NCBI GenBank assembly: GCA_024276495.1
Contig: JAJRXC010000107.1
Span: 146,988 to 210,987 of the forward strand
Direction: 5' to 3'
DNA: 64,000 nucleotides
Source of the DNA: Actinomycetes bacterium
Lineage (GTDB): Bacteria > Actinomycetota > Acidimicrobiia > Acidimicrobiales > Aldehydirespiratoraceae
The position numbers and the translations under genes are program-made. Below the pieces are notes generated by a model. The model was not told the origin of the DNA. It ran no database searches and saw only the letters and a list, made by a program, of their open reading frames with translations. Of this stretch, positions 1 to 9,157 are shown in pieces (the stretch's first letter is position 1; each line of letters starts with the position of its first letter).

Positions 1-124
1 GCCGCCGGTGATTGCCCTCGTGTTGCATTCGTAGTAGAACCGTAACTTGGAGTACGGGCCCCCTTTCGAGGAGGCCTCGTTTTCGGTGCACCGCCGCACC
101 GCACCCTGGAGGAGACCTCAGCCG

Positions 125-586
125 ATGAAGGAGTCGATCGTTCTCCTGGTTCTTGGCGCTTGTTGGGCCGGCTATCTGGGCTGGTACTGGCGTGAGAACC
201 GGCGAACCGTGCATCATCGATCCAATGGCATCCGTGCCTTCTCGAGCAGCCTCGGCTCGCTCGGTGGATCGACCACTCGTTCCCTGTCCGGTGCATCGAT
301 GGCCGTGTCGCTCGCTCCCCGCAGCGCCCGCGACGCCGCCCGTCGCCGCCGTGAGGTGCTGATCGTCTTGTCGATCGCCGCCGTGCTCACCCTCTTCGCC
401 GCCATGGGAATCGGTGGCGTCGCGGTGATCGTCAACGTGATGGTCGACCTCGCGCTGGTCGCCTACCTCTTCGCGCTGGTGCAGCGTCGCAACGACGAAG
501 CGGAGCGTGAGATCAAGGTCCACATGCTCTATCCCGAGCGGGTCCGCGAGCTCGAACGTGCCCCCGCCCGCGCCGTCAACGGCTGA
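125..586 (+). CDS. SepX/GlpR-like divisome membrane protein
   Basis: A 153-residue membrane protein. An N-terminal transmembrane helix (about residues 4-20) is followed by an arginine- and serine-rich cytoplasmic segment with a basic stretch (RRRREV, about 76-81) and then two closely spaced helices (about 82-120). This layout, one helix, a basic linker and a helical hairpin, matches my memory of the actinobacterial GlpR/SepX proteins, which help position the divisome in Streptomyces. The ATG at 125 is preceded by a GGAGGAGA ribosome site; an upstream in-frame ATG at 47 lacks one and would add a segment that is not membrane-like. It lies just upstream of a tRNA-Ala gene. The family call rests on topology and composition only, so it could be another small membrane protein. 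Confidence 0.6.
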   Translation: MKESIVLLVLGACWAGYLGWYWRENRRTVHHRSNGIRAFSSSLGSLGGSTTRSLSGASMAVSLAPRSARDAARRRREVLIVLSIAAVLTLFAAMGIGGVAVIVNVMVDLALVAYLFALVQRRNDEAEREIKVHMLYPERVRELERAPARAVNG

Positions 587-626
587 GTTGATCGTCGGTA
601 CGATCCGCTACCATGGCGGGCCCAGC

Positions 627-699
627 GGGGGTGTAGCTCAGTTGGTAGAGCGCCTCGGTCGCATCGAGGAGGCCAGGAGTTCAATTCTCCTCACCTCCA
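627..699 (+). tRNA. tRNA-Ala (CGC)
   Basis: A full cloverleaf folds by hand. The acceptor stem is 627-633 with 692-698 (one G-U pair), the D arm 636-651, the anticodon stem 653-657 with 665-669, and the T arm 675-691. The anticodon loop is 658-664 with T at position 33 and anticodon CGC at 660-662, which reads GCG alanine codons. The discriminator base is A699 and no 3' CCA is encoded. A strong terminator follows 15 nt later. Confidence 0.95.
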
Positions 700-714
700 C
701 CCCGTGACGAACCC

Positions 715-750
715 ACGAGACGTCCCGATCAATCGGTCGGGACGTCTCGT
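715..750 (+). terminator. Rho-independent terminator after tRNA-Ala
   Basis: A perfect 14-bp stem (715-728 with 737-750) encloses an 8-nt loop and is followed by CGTTTTC. It sits just downstream of tRNA-Ala. The symmetrical stem could also stop transcripts of the minus-strand binding-protein gene that ends at 785, although the U-tract is clear only on the plus strand. Confidence 0.85.
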
Positions 751-784
751 CGTTTTCGAGGCCGACTCGAGCGGCGCGAACGGA

Positions 785-2410
785 TCAGCGGGGTGCCGGA
801 CGGAAATCGCCGCGTCCGGTGATGCACACGGGATCCCCGGCGGCTCGCGTGTAGGGGAGGGGCAGCGTGCACGGGAAGCTGAAGTCGAGGGTCTGGATCA
901 CATCGGCCGACTGGGTCTTCCCCGGCCGGATCGAGGCCGGGGCCAGCGCGTTGTTGTCGATCGGGCCGAGGTGAGCGAGGGCGGTTTGGATGTCGGCGAC
1001 CGTCGGATTCTCGCCGGCGTCGTAGATGGCCCGAGCGGCGATGCGCACGATGCTGCAGACGCTGCCGACCATCCCATACGCCGAGTCGCCCTCGTCGGTC
1101 CAGTCGTGGCCGGCCCCGGACGGGCTGTTGGCCGAGTAGACCTCGTTGCACGCGACGGCGAACGGGTTCGGTTCGTAACCGGGATCTCGATACTCGCCGG
1201 TCGTGCGGAAGTCGATGATGATCGCGCCGTCGTAGAGCTCACCGGCGGCGACGTTGTTGGCGATCTGCCCGGAGACGAGCTCGGAGGTCTGTGAGTTGAA
1301 GTCGGTGGCGTAGAACTGCACGTCGCCGGGCTCGTAGCCCTGATTGACCATCTCGGCGATGTAGCCGGGGGCGGTGAGGATGTTCATGACGTTGAAGAAC
1401 ACGTCGACCTCGGCCTCCACCATGTTGGTCACCGACTGGGGAACACCGCCGGTGCAGATCGTTCCGCCCTGGCAGTCGATCACGTCGAACACCGGATCGA
1501 AACCGGCATCGCGAAGCACGTCGACCAGGCCCTCCTCGACGGCTTCGGCCTGGCCCGGGGTGTTGGGCGCGGCGACCCCGAGCGACTTGCCGTCCAGCGC
1601 GCCGGACGCGATGAGGTCCTCGGCCATGAAACGCAGGCTCTCCTCGAGCGTCATCGACAACGAGATCAGCCGGTCCTCACCCCGGGCCATGAACTCCTCG
1701 GTCTGGCCCTGGGTCGAGATGAACGCCGTCTCCTCCTCCTCGACGATGCACAGGTTGGCCGAACCCTGGAATCCGGAGCTGTTCATCACGATCACCGAGT
1801 TGAAGTCCGCGGTCATCGCGAGGCAGGCCGCGTTGCGGCTCGCCTCGACATCGGCACCGAGCAGATCGGCTTCGGCGTAGCCGAGGTCGAGCATGCGGCC
1901 CCGGATGCCACCGCACTCGGTGTTGATGTAGTCGACGAAGACCTCGAACATCTCCTTGGGGTCTCCGACCGGGATGCCGAAGCCGAGGCTCACCGCGTCT
2001 TCCAGCCGGCTGCGGATGTGGCCGATCGCGACCGTGTCGGCGGTGATCCCCGCATCGGTCGCCACCCGATCCGGTGCGGGTTCGTTGAACAGGCACACCG
2101 CGTCGACCTGCTGGAACGGATGATCGCCGCGGTCGTATGTCTGTTGGAACTCGGTGAAGATCCCGCCGCGGGGATCGTCGTAGATGTTGGGGCCGCCATC
2201 GGCGTCCCCGTCGTCCTCGGTGCCGTCGTCGGCAGCGGTCGTACCCTCCGCCGGGGCGGCGTCGTCGCCGCCCGCGTCGTCGCGGTCGTCCGCCTCGGTC
2301 ACCGTGTCGTCACCGACTTCGGCGTCGTTGCCGACCTCGCCGCTGCATGCGGTGGCGACGAAAGCGAAGGCGAGCATGATGGCGAGCCATCGGAGCTTGA
2401 GGTCGAGCAT
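785..2410 (-). CDS. Liv-type substrate-binding lipoprotein
   Basis: A 541-residue extracellular solute-binding protein of the branched-chain amino acid type (Peripla_BP_6 fold). The start at 2410 has a GGAG site and gives a signal peptide ending in the lipobox VATAC, so the mature protein is probably lipid-anchored. A 60-residue Asp/Glu/Ala-rich linker follows, and then two alternating alpha/beta lobes (for example ITADTVAIGHI and LGVAAPNTPGQAEAVEEGL). Six or more cysteines in the mature part suggest disulphides. The gene is divergent from the MFS-LivF and LivHMG fusion genes across 182 bp, so it is most likely the receptor of that transporter. The ligand cannot be read from the sequence; such proteins bind amino acids, amides, urea or aromatic acids. 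Confidence 0.85.
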   Translation of the reverse strand: MLDLKLRWLAIMLAFAFVATACSGEVGNDAEVGDDTVTEADDRDDAGGDDAAPAEGTTAADDGTEDDGDADGGPNIYDDPRGGIFTEFQQTYDRGDHPFQQVDAVCLFNEPAPDRVATDAGITADTVAIGHIRSRLEDAVSLGFGIPVGDPKEMFEVFVDYINTECGGIRGRMLDLGYAEADLLGADVEASRNAACLAMTADFNSVIVMNSSGFQGSANLCIVEEEETAFISTQGQTEEFMARGEDRLISLSMTLEESLRFMAEDLIASGALDGKSLGVAAPNTPGQAEAVEEGLVDVLRDAGFDPVFDVIDCQGGTICTGGVPQSVTNMVEAEVDVFFNVMNILTAPGYIAEMVNQGYEPGDVQFYATDFNSQTSELVSGQIANNVAAGELYDGAIIIDFRTTGEYRDPGYEPNPFAVACNEVYSANSPSGAGHDWTDEGDSAYGMVGSVCSIVRIAARAIYDAGENPTVADIQTALAHLGPIDNNALAPASIRPGKTQSADVIQTLDFSFPCTLPLPYTRAAGDPVCITGRGDFRPAPR

Positions 2411-2592
2411 GGATCCATCTCCGGGTCTGTGCCGTCCGTGGCCACGAGACGGTGGCAGAATTGTCCCTTCCCGCCAGGCGTGACACAAGTCACGATCTCG
2501 TGACGATGCGCCGGGTCGCTGGCGAGCCGCGGTGTCGAGCGCCACAATGTCCCCTCGGCAGGGTCTCCTCGGGACGGCGACCTGGGGGGACC

Positions 2593-4806
2593 ATGACGAC
2601 TGAGGAGGACGACGGCATCGAAGCGGGTGCGGCCGCGTCGCTCGCCGCCGCGGTCCTCGACGAGGAGGCCCGACGGCGAGACGTGCAGGCGGAACGGGAT
2701 CAGGCCGTCGTCTTGCCCGACGACCTGCTGCCCGGCGTGGGTGGCACGCCCATGACGCTGAAGCAGGCGATGGCGGCCGGAGGCAGGACGACCGTCGTCA
2801 TGTTGTTCTTGTTGAACCTCATCGACGAGCTCCCCCGCACCCTGCGGGTGCTCGCCCCCGACATCCAGAACACGCTCGGCATATCCGACACCGTGCTGCT
2901 CGGGGTGCTCGGCTTCGGTGGCGTCGCGCTGGTCCTCGGGGCGGTGCCCATGGCGGCGCTGGCCGATCGGGTCACCCGCGTCGCGATCATTCCCGCGATG
3001 TCGCTGTTTTGGGCGGCGACCACCTTCTTGTCGGCGCTGGTCGTCAACCCGTTCCAGTTGTTCTGGACCAACGCCGGAACCGGGCTCGGGCAGGCCTATC
3101 GGATTCCCGTGTCGAACTCGTTGATCACCGACACCTACCCGATCCAGGCCCGTTCGCGGATCTTCGCGTTCGAAGGGATCGGCCGACCGGTCGGGCAGCT
3201 CATCGGTCCGTTGCTGGTCGGCGGCATCGCGACCTGGGTCGGCGGTGACGAAGGATGGCGCTGGGCCTTCGTGGCGGTGTCCATCCCGCCGGTGATCGTG
3301 GGTCTCGCCGCCCTGCGCATGAAGGAGCCGCCGAGGGGCCGGTTCGAGCAGGAGGAGCTGCTCGACGAGGGAGCGCTCGAGGTCGAGGAGCTCGAACCGT
3401 CGATGAGCACCGCCCTGGCCCGGCTCCGGAAGATCCGCACGTTCTACTTCCTGGCGACCGGGGTCGGAGTGCTCGGCTTCGCGCTCATCGCCATCCCCGC
3501 CCAGTTCAACCTGCTGCTCGAGGACAAGTACGCCCTCGACGCCCTCGACCGCGGAATCGTCGAGTCGCTGATGTGGGTCGCGTCGCTCGTGACGATCCCG
3601 GTGGCCGGCCGGATCTTCGACCGCAAGTTCCGCGAAGATCCGGAGGTCATGGTCAGGTTCACGGGGGCGCTCATCATGTCGGCCGGAGGGATCTACCTGA
3701 TCGCCCTGCCGATGAAGCCACTCTGGTTGTTGATCACGTTGCTCGCGATCTCCCAAGCCCTCATCTCCGCCTCGTTCGTCGCGGCGCCGACGATAATCGC
3801 CGCCGTCTCCCCGTATCGGATCCGAGCCCAGGCCTTCGCGCTGCTTCCCGTGTTCATCTTCTTGATGGGTGGCTTCTTCGGCGGACTCATCAGCGGCCAA
3901 CTGTCGGACGCCTACAACAACCGCACCGCGATGTTGATCATCGCGCCGCCCGCCGCATTGGCGGGTGGTTGGCTGATCCGCCGGGGCGCCCACCACATCC
4001 GGCGCGACATCTCCCTCGCGGTCGAGGAGCTCCTCGAGGAGCAGCAGGAGACCCGCAAGATCGTCGACGCGCCCGAGGAGGTTCCCGCGCTGCAGGTGCG
4101 CAACCTCGATTTCAGCTATGGACCCGTCCAGGTTCTCTTCGATGTCGAGATCGAGGTGGCCAAGGGCGAGGTCGTCGCGTTGCTGGGCACGAACGGCGCC
4201 GGAAAGTCGACCCTGCTCCGGGCGATCTCCGGCCTCGGCATACCAGACCGAGGAGTCGTCCGGCTCAACGGCCGGACCATCACCTACGCCGAAGCCGAGA
4301 CCCGCTTTAGGGTCGGAATCGTGCAGTTGCGGGGAGGGGCGGGGATCTTTCCCGACCTCACCATCGGTGAGAACCTCCGGGCCGCCCTGCTCGGCAGTCG
4401 AATCGAGCCGGCAGAGGCCGACCGTCGGGTCGCGACCGCGATCGAGATGTTCCCCGCTCTCGACGGGCGACTCGGCGAAGCGGCCGGTGACCTCTCGGGT
4501 GGCCAGCAGCAGATGCTGGCGTTGGCGATGGCGCTCATGCACGAACCAGAGGTGTTGTTGATCGATGAGCTGAGCCTCGGTCTGGCTCCCGTCGTCGTCC
4601 AGGAGTTGCTGCGGGTGGTCGAGAACCTCAAGGCCAGGGGTCAGACGATGGTGATCGTCGAGCAATCGCTCAACGTCGCGCTGGCGTTCGCCGACCGGGC
4701 GATCTTCATGGAGAAGGGCGTCGTGCGGTTCGAGGGCCCGGCCCGGGAGCTGGCCGAACGTGACGACCTGGCTCGAGCCGTCTTCCTCGGCGGTGAGGGC
4801 GGATGA
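2593..4806 (+). CDS. MFS transporter fused to LivF-type ABC ATPase
   Basis: A 737-residue fusion. Residues about 1-55 are a charged cytoplasmic tail, and about 65-475 form a 12-helix major facilitator domain with a long central cytoplasmic loop (about 235-285). From about 496 to the end there is a LivF-type ATPase with Walker A GTNGAGKST (about 532-540), signature LSGGQQQ, Walker B LLIDEL with the catalytic Glu, and the switch region EQS. LivF proteins usually read DEPSLGLAP; here it is DELSLGLAP. The ATG at 2593 follows a GGGGGGA ribosome site. The stop overlaps the start of the LivHMG fusion by 4 nt, so the two are translationally coupled. Liv systems need two different ATPases, and this protein supplies the second one. 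Why an MFS channel is attached is unknown; it may form a second route or act as a scaffold. Confidence 0.9.
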   Translation: MTTEEDDGIEAGAAASLAAAVLDEEARRRDVQAERDQAVVLPDDLLPGVGGTPMTLKQAMAAGGRTTVVMLFLLNLIDELPRTLRVLAPDIQNTLGISDTVLLGVLGFGGVALVLGAVPMAALADRVTRVAIIPAMSLFWAATTFLSALVVNPFQLFWTNAGTGLGQAYRIPVSNSLITDTYPIQARSRIFAFEGIGRPVGQLIGPLLVGGIATWVGGDEGWRWAFVAVSIPPVIVGLAALRMKEPPRGRFEQEELLDEGALEVEELEPSMSTALARLRKIRTFYFLATGVGVLGFALIAIPAQFNLLLEDKYALDALDRGIVESLMWVASLVTIPVAGRIFDRKFREDPEVMVRFTGALIMSAGGIYLIALPMKPLWLLITLLAISQALISASFVAAPTIIAAVSPYRIRAQAFALLPVFIFLMGGFFGGLISGQLSDAYNNRTAMLIIAPPAALAGGWLIRRGAHHIRRDISLAVEELLEEQQETRKIVDAPEEVPALQVRNLDFSYGPVQVLFDVEIEVAKGEVVALLGTNGAGKSTLLRAISGLGIPDRGVVRLNGRTITYAEAETRFRVGIVQLRGGAGIFPDLTIGENLRAALLGSRIEPAEADRRVATAIEMFPALDGRLGEAAGDLSGGQQQMLALAMALMHEPEVLLIDELSLGLAPVVVQELLRVVENLKARGQTMVIVEQSLNVALAFADRAIFMEKGVVRFEGPARELAERDDLARAVFLGGEGG

Positions 4807-7658
4807 TCGAGATTCTCGGCATCGATGTCGGCCAACAGATGGTCGTCATCGGATTGATCACCGGCCTGACCTACGCCGCGCTCGCGGCCGGATTCGTCCT
4901 CGTGTATCGGTCGACGGGCGTGCTCAACTTCGCCCACGGCGAGATGGGGGTCTTCGGCCTCGCGATCTTCGTGATGATGATCGTCAACTACGACCTCAAC
5001 TGGTGGCTCGCGTTCGCGCTCGCCGTGATGGGGACGGCCCTGATCGGCATGGTCGTCGAACTGATCGTTGTTCGCCGTCTTTTCACGTCGCCCCGCCTCG
5101 TCGTGCTGATCGCGACGATTGGCGTCGGTCAGATCCTGACCCTCGCCCGGGTCTCGTGGATTCCCGACATCAACGCCGGCGGCAACATCCCGACCGCGTT
5201 CGAGCTCACCTGGACCCCCACCGACGACATCCGGCTGCAGGCCCGCGAGCTGACGGTCATCTTGGTCGTACCCGCCCTCGTCGCCCTACTCGGCCTTTTC
5301 ATGACCCGGACCCGTTTCGGCCTGGCCGTACGCGCCTCGGCCGACAACCCCGACACCGCTCGGGTCTTCGGGACGTCACCCCGGCGGGTGTCGACCATCG
5401 TGTGGACGATCGCCGGCGCGTTCGCGGCGGCGACCGCGATCCTCACCGCGCCGCTGCAGGGCATCCAGGCCGCCACGGTCGACGACACGGGCAATCTCCT
5501 CGTGGAGCAACTGCTCCTGAAGGTCCTCGTGGTGTCCCTGCTCGCCCGCATGCGGTCGCTTCCGGGTGTGGTGTGGGCCGGACTCGGGGTCGGACTGGTC
5601 GAGAACATCGTGCGCCAGAACGTCGACTCGACGAATCAGTCGATCGTCAACGTGTGGTTCTTCGTGACCGTTCTCGTGGTCGTGTTGTGGTTCGTGCGCA
5701 GCGGCCGCCAGGACGGCTGGTCGTTGTCGCCGACGGTGCGCCCCGTACCCGAACGACTTCGCCGGATCTGGTGGGTTCGCAACCTCAACGGGTTCGGATT
5801 CCTGCTCCTCTTCGGTTTCCTCGCGATCATCCCGCTCTTCGTCACCACCTCCGCGGGGATCCTCGCGTGGACCAACATCTTGTTGTTCGCGATGGTCGCC
5901 CTGTCGCTCACGATCCTCACCGGCTGGGCCGGCCAGCTCTCCCTCGGCCAGTTCGCGTTCGTCGGGCTCGGTGCGCTGAGCACGCTCGCGCTCACCCGCG
6001 GCCACGACCTTCCGGTTCCCTTCGACCTGTTCGACGCCAGTGTGCAGTTGCCGTGGGGCGTCGCGGTCGTCCTGGCCACCACGGTCGGCGTGGCCGCCGC
6101 GTTGCTGATCGGGCTTCCGGCCCTGCGGGTCCGAGGGCTCTTCCTCGCCGTCACCACGCTGGCGTTCGCGGTCGCCGCCGGCACGTGGATGTTCACCCAG
6201 GACGTCTTCACCGGTGGGACCAGCGCCCCCCGCCCGGCTCGGGCCCCGTCGTTTCTCGGCATGGACTTCGCCGAGTCGCGGCGCAGTCTCTACCTCCTCT
6301 GTCTCGTCGTCTTGATGGCGATGTCGTGGATCGCCGCGAAGATCCGGGCGTCGGGGATCGGACGCACCCTCATCGCGGTGCGCGACAACGAGGACATGGC
6401 GGCTGCGTCGACCGTCTCACCGGCCCGGGCGAAGTTGTCGGCGTTTGCCGTCGCCGGCGGGATCAGCGCCCTGGCCGGATCCCTGTTCGTGGTCGTCCAA
6501 CCCTCCCTGTCGCCGGGTATCCAGTTCGCGCCGGCCGAGTCGATCCGGGTGATGGTCATCGCGATCATCGGCGGGTTGGGATCGGTGGCCGGGCCCGTTC
6601 TCGGCTCGCTGTGGGTTCTCGGGATCCGCGAGGTCACCCCCGACGGACTGCGCGACCTGCAGCAGTTGTTCACCTCCAACATCGGTCTGTTGGTCTTGTT
6701 GATGTACTTCCCCGGCGGACTGCTCCAGATCGTCTACAACGTGCGCAACGCCCTCCTTGACGAGGCCGAACGCCGCTACCGGACCGATGACGACTCGGCG
6801 GCCGGTACCGACACGGCCGCCGCGGTCCCGGCGCGGGTCCGGGCTCCCGCAACGGCGACCGAGACCGGCCCGGCGTTGGCGGTACGGGACCTCACCGTGC
6901 GATTCGGGGGCAACGTGGCCGTCTCCGACGTCGAGTTCGACGTGCACCCCGGCGAGCTGGTCGGCCTGATCGGCACCAACGGAGCCGGCAAGTCGACGCT
7001 GCTCAACGCAGTCAGCGGCTTCGTCCCGTCGCAGGGGTCGGTCCGTGTGCTCGGCGTCGACGTGTCCGATCGGAGCGCAGCGGCCCGCCACCGCATCGGC
7101 CTCGGGCGCGGCTTCCAGGCCGCCCGCCTCTATCCCGACCTCACCGTTCGCGAATCGCTGATGGTCGCGTTGGAAGCCCGCAGTCGGTCGCGACTGGTTC
7201 CGTCGATGCTCGGGGTGCCGCCGTCTCCCGGAGACGAGCGCACCAAGCGGGCCGAGGCCAACGAGATCGTCGACTATCTCGGACTCGGACGCTACGCCGA
7301 CCAGCTCATCGGCGCGCTGTCGACCGGAACCCGGCGGATCGTCGAGCTCGGCAGCCTGCTCGCCGTCGATGCCCGGATCCTGCTCCTCGACGAGCCCACC
7401 GGTGGCGTCGCGCAACGAGAGACCGAGGCCTTCGGTCCGCTCATCAAACAGATCCAGGCCGAGCTCGGTGCCTCGGTCGTCGTCATCGAACACGACATGC
7501 CGCTGGTCATGAGCATCAGCGACCGGGTGTACTGCCTCGAGTCAGGTCAGGTCATCGCCCACGGAACCCCCGACCAGGTCCGCAACGACCCGCTGGTGAT
7601 CGCGAGCTATCTCGGAACCGACGAACGGGCCATCCAGCGGTCCGGCACCGCCGACTGA
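4803..7658 (+). CDS. LivH-LivM-LivG fusion: two permeases plus ATPase
   Basis: A 951-residue protein joining three Liv subunits normally encoded separately. Residues about 1-290 are a LivH-like permease (FVLVYRSTGVLNFAHGEMG). About 320-620 are a LivM-like permease (LTGWAGQLSLGQFAFVGLGA). A linker rich in Ala, Thr and Asp leads to a LivG-like ATPase at about 690-945. The ATPase has Walker A GTNGAGKST (near 724), Walker B ILLLDEP and the switch sequence VIEHDM. Its signature is LSTGTRR instead of LSGGQ or LSYGQ. With the upstream MFS-LivF fusion and the divergent lipoprotein it makes a complete ABC importer in three polypeptides. It starts inside the last codons of the previous gene (ATGA overlap). 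Confidence 0.93.
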   Translation: MIEILGIDVGQQMVVIGLITGLTYAALAAGFVLVYRSTGVLNFAHGEMGVFGLAIFVMMIVNYDLNWWLAFALAVMGTALIGMVVELIVVRRLFTSPRLVVLIATIGVGQILTLARVSWIPDINAGGNIPTAFELTWTPTDDIRLQARELTVILVVPALVALLGLFMTRTRFGLAVRASADNPDTARVFGTSPRRVSTIVWTIAGAFAAATAILTAPLQGIQAATVDDTGNLLVEQLLLKVLVVSLLARMRSLPGVVWAGLGVGLVENIVRQNVDSTNQSIVNVWFFVTVLVVVLWFVRSGRQDGWSLSPTVRPVPERLRRIWWVRNLNGFGFLLLFGFLAIIPLFVTTSAGILAWTNILLFAMVALSLTILTGWAGQLSLGQFAFVGLGALSTLALTRGHDLPVPFDLFDASVQLPWGVAVVLATTVGVAAALLIGLPALRVRGLFLAVTTLAFAVAAGTWMFTQDVFTGGTSAPRPARAPSFLGMDFAESRRSLYLLCLVVLMAMSWIAAKIRASGIGRTLIAVRDNEDMAAASTVSPARAKLSAFAVAGGISALAGSLFVVVQPSLSPGIQFAPAESIRVMVIAIIGGLGSVAGPVLGSLWVLGIREVTPDGLRDLQQLFTSNIGLLVLLMYFPGGLLQIVYNVRNALLDEAERRYRTDDDSAAGTDTAAAVPARVRAPATATETGPALAVRDLTVRFGGNVAVSDVEFDVHPGELVGLIGTNGAGKSTLLNAVSGFVPSQGSVRVLGVDVSDRSAAARHRIGLGRGFQAARLYPDLTVRESLMVALEARSRSRLVPSMLGVPPSPGDERTKRAEANEIVDYLGLGRYADQLIGALSTGTRRIVELGSLLAVDARILLLDEPTGGVAQRETEAFGPLIKQIQAELGASVVVIEHDMPLVMSISDRVYCLESGQVIAHGTPDQVRNDPLVIASYLGTDERAIQRSGTAD

Positions 7659-7715
7659 ATCCGACGGAATTCGTCAATCTCGGACGGATTCGGTCGACAG
7701 GAGCCCCACGGGATC

Positions 7716-9089
7716 ATGAGGCCACGCGCCTCGGGGAGAGTTGTCGTGACGAGCGGTACAGAGAGCGACAAGGGGCTACGGCCCCCGAAGTCGACCGAGG
7801 ACCTCGGTGTTCCCTACGCCCTCGTCTCCGATCTCGTCCTCCGCCGATGCCTGCTCGAGGGGAGAACGAACGTCACCGGACTCTCACAGGCCCTCGCGAT
7901 GACCGCGGGACTGGTCGACAAGATCGTGCAGGAGCTCAGGGAGAAGAAGGAGATCGAGGTTCTCGGGATGGTCGGGCGTGACTACACGCTTGCCCTCACC
8001 AGCCTGGGCCAAAAGCACGCCACCGACCGGATGGCGCAGTCCCGCTATGCCGGTGCCTGCCCGGTCTCGCTGGATCTCTACCGGGAGGTCGTCGCGAAGC
8101 AGCGACTCGCGGTCTACGTCAACCGGGAGATACTGAAGACCGCGTTCTCCGATCTCGTGATCTCCGACGAGCTGTTCGACGAGCTCGGACCGGCGCTCAA
8201 CGCGAACGGCGCGATGTTCCTCTACGGTCCGCCCGGCACCGGCAAGACGTCGATTGCCGAACGGGTCGTGCGGATCAGCCCAGATCTGGTGCTCGTCCCC
8301 CGGGCCGTCGAGGTCGACGGCCAGATCATCAGCGTCTTCGACTCGACGGTTCACATTCCGGCCGATTCCCAACCCGACGACCTCGATCCTCGTTGGGTCC
8401 TGTGTCACCGGCCCCGGGTCGTCGTCGGTGGCGAGCTCACCGCCTCGATGCTCGACCTGAGCTTCGATCGCACGAGCGGTGTCTATCTCGCTCCGCTCCA
8501 GATGAAGGCCAACAACGGAGTCATGATCATCGACGACTTCGGCCGCCAGGTGCTGACCCCCGATCAGCTCCTCAATCGGTGGATCGTGCCGCTCGACCGT
8601 CGCGTCGACTACCTGTCGCTCAACTACGGCGTCAACTTCGAAGTGCCCTTCGACGTGAAGGTCGTTCTCTCGACGAACCTCGATCCCAGCGATCTGGGTG
8701 ACGAGGCGTTCTTCCGGCGGATTCAGACCAAGATCTACGTCGGGGCGATCTCCGAGGATGCCTTCGACTGGATCCTCGCCCGGGTCGCCCACGCGATGGG
8801 GGTCGGATGTGACGGCGAGTCGGCGGCCTACCTGCGCATGCTGTGCATTCGCGAGGGTGGCGATCTGCGCCCGTACCTACCGGCCGATGTCTGCAAGCTG
8901 GTCAAGGCGCTCGCGCTCTACGAAGGTGTCGCGCCGGTGCTCGATCGTCATTCGATCGACCGGGTGCTGAGCCTCTACTACACCAACGGCGTCAGCGCGC
9001 CGGGGGCGGATGAGGCGATGAACGGCCCGGGCCCCGTCGATGCCGTGCCCGTGGTCGGTGAACAGTCGACCCAGGTCAGCACCTTCTGA
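7716..9089 (+). CDS. AAA+ ATPase with N-terminal winged helix
   Basis: A 457-residue protein. The first 110 residues look like a winged-helix module (GLSQALAMTAGLVDKIVQEL). An AAA+ domain follows with Walker A GPPGTGKTS (about 171-179), a Walker B-like GVMIIDDFGR (about 270) and an arginine-finger region (DEAFFRRIQTKI). From memory, this ATPase family is often found near Tad/Flp pilus or secretion genes in other bacteria and is sometimes annotated as a chaperone-like ATPase; no such cluster is present here. It lies 57 bp after the Liv fusion on the same strand, so co-transcription is possible. The ATG at 7716 has AGGAG 11 nt upstream; a GTG at 7746 is an alternative start. The substrate is unknown. 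Confidence 0.75.
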   Translation: MRPRASGRVVVTSGTESDKGLRPPKSTEDLGVPYALVSDLVLRRCLLEGRTNVTGLSQALAMTAGLVDKIVQELREKKEIEVLGMVGRDYTLALTSLGQKHATDRMAQSRYAGACPVSLDLYREVVAKQRLAVYVNREILKTAFSDLVISDELFDELGPALNANGAMFLYGPPGTGKTSIAERVVRISPDLVLVPRAVEVDGQIISVFDSTVHIPADSQPDDLDPRWVLCHRPRVVVGGELTASMLDLSFDRTSGVYLAPLQMKANNGVMIIDDFGRQVLTPDQLLNRWIVPLDRRVDYLSLNYGVNFEVPFDVKVVLSTNLDPSDLGDEAFFRRIQTKIYVGAISEDAFDWILARVAHAMGVGCDGESAAYLRMLCIREGGDLRPYLPADVCKLVKALALYEGVAPVLDRHSIDRVLSLYYTNGVSAPGADEAMNGPGPVDAVPVVGEQSTQVSTF

Positions 9090-9157
9090 CGCACCCACGG
9101 CGCCGGGTGTCCGCGCCGGCGCTCGACGCGCCGGTCTCGGCGGTCGTGTCGGGGGGC

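Noticed and set aside
2299..4665. A 788-codon open frame antisense to the MFS-LivF gene
   Set aside because: It is rich in Arg/Asp/His repeats typical of the reverse frame of high-GC coding DNA and has no motif; the plus-strand gene is certain.
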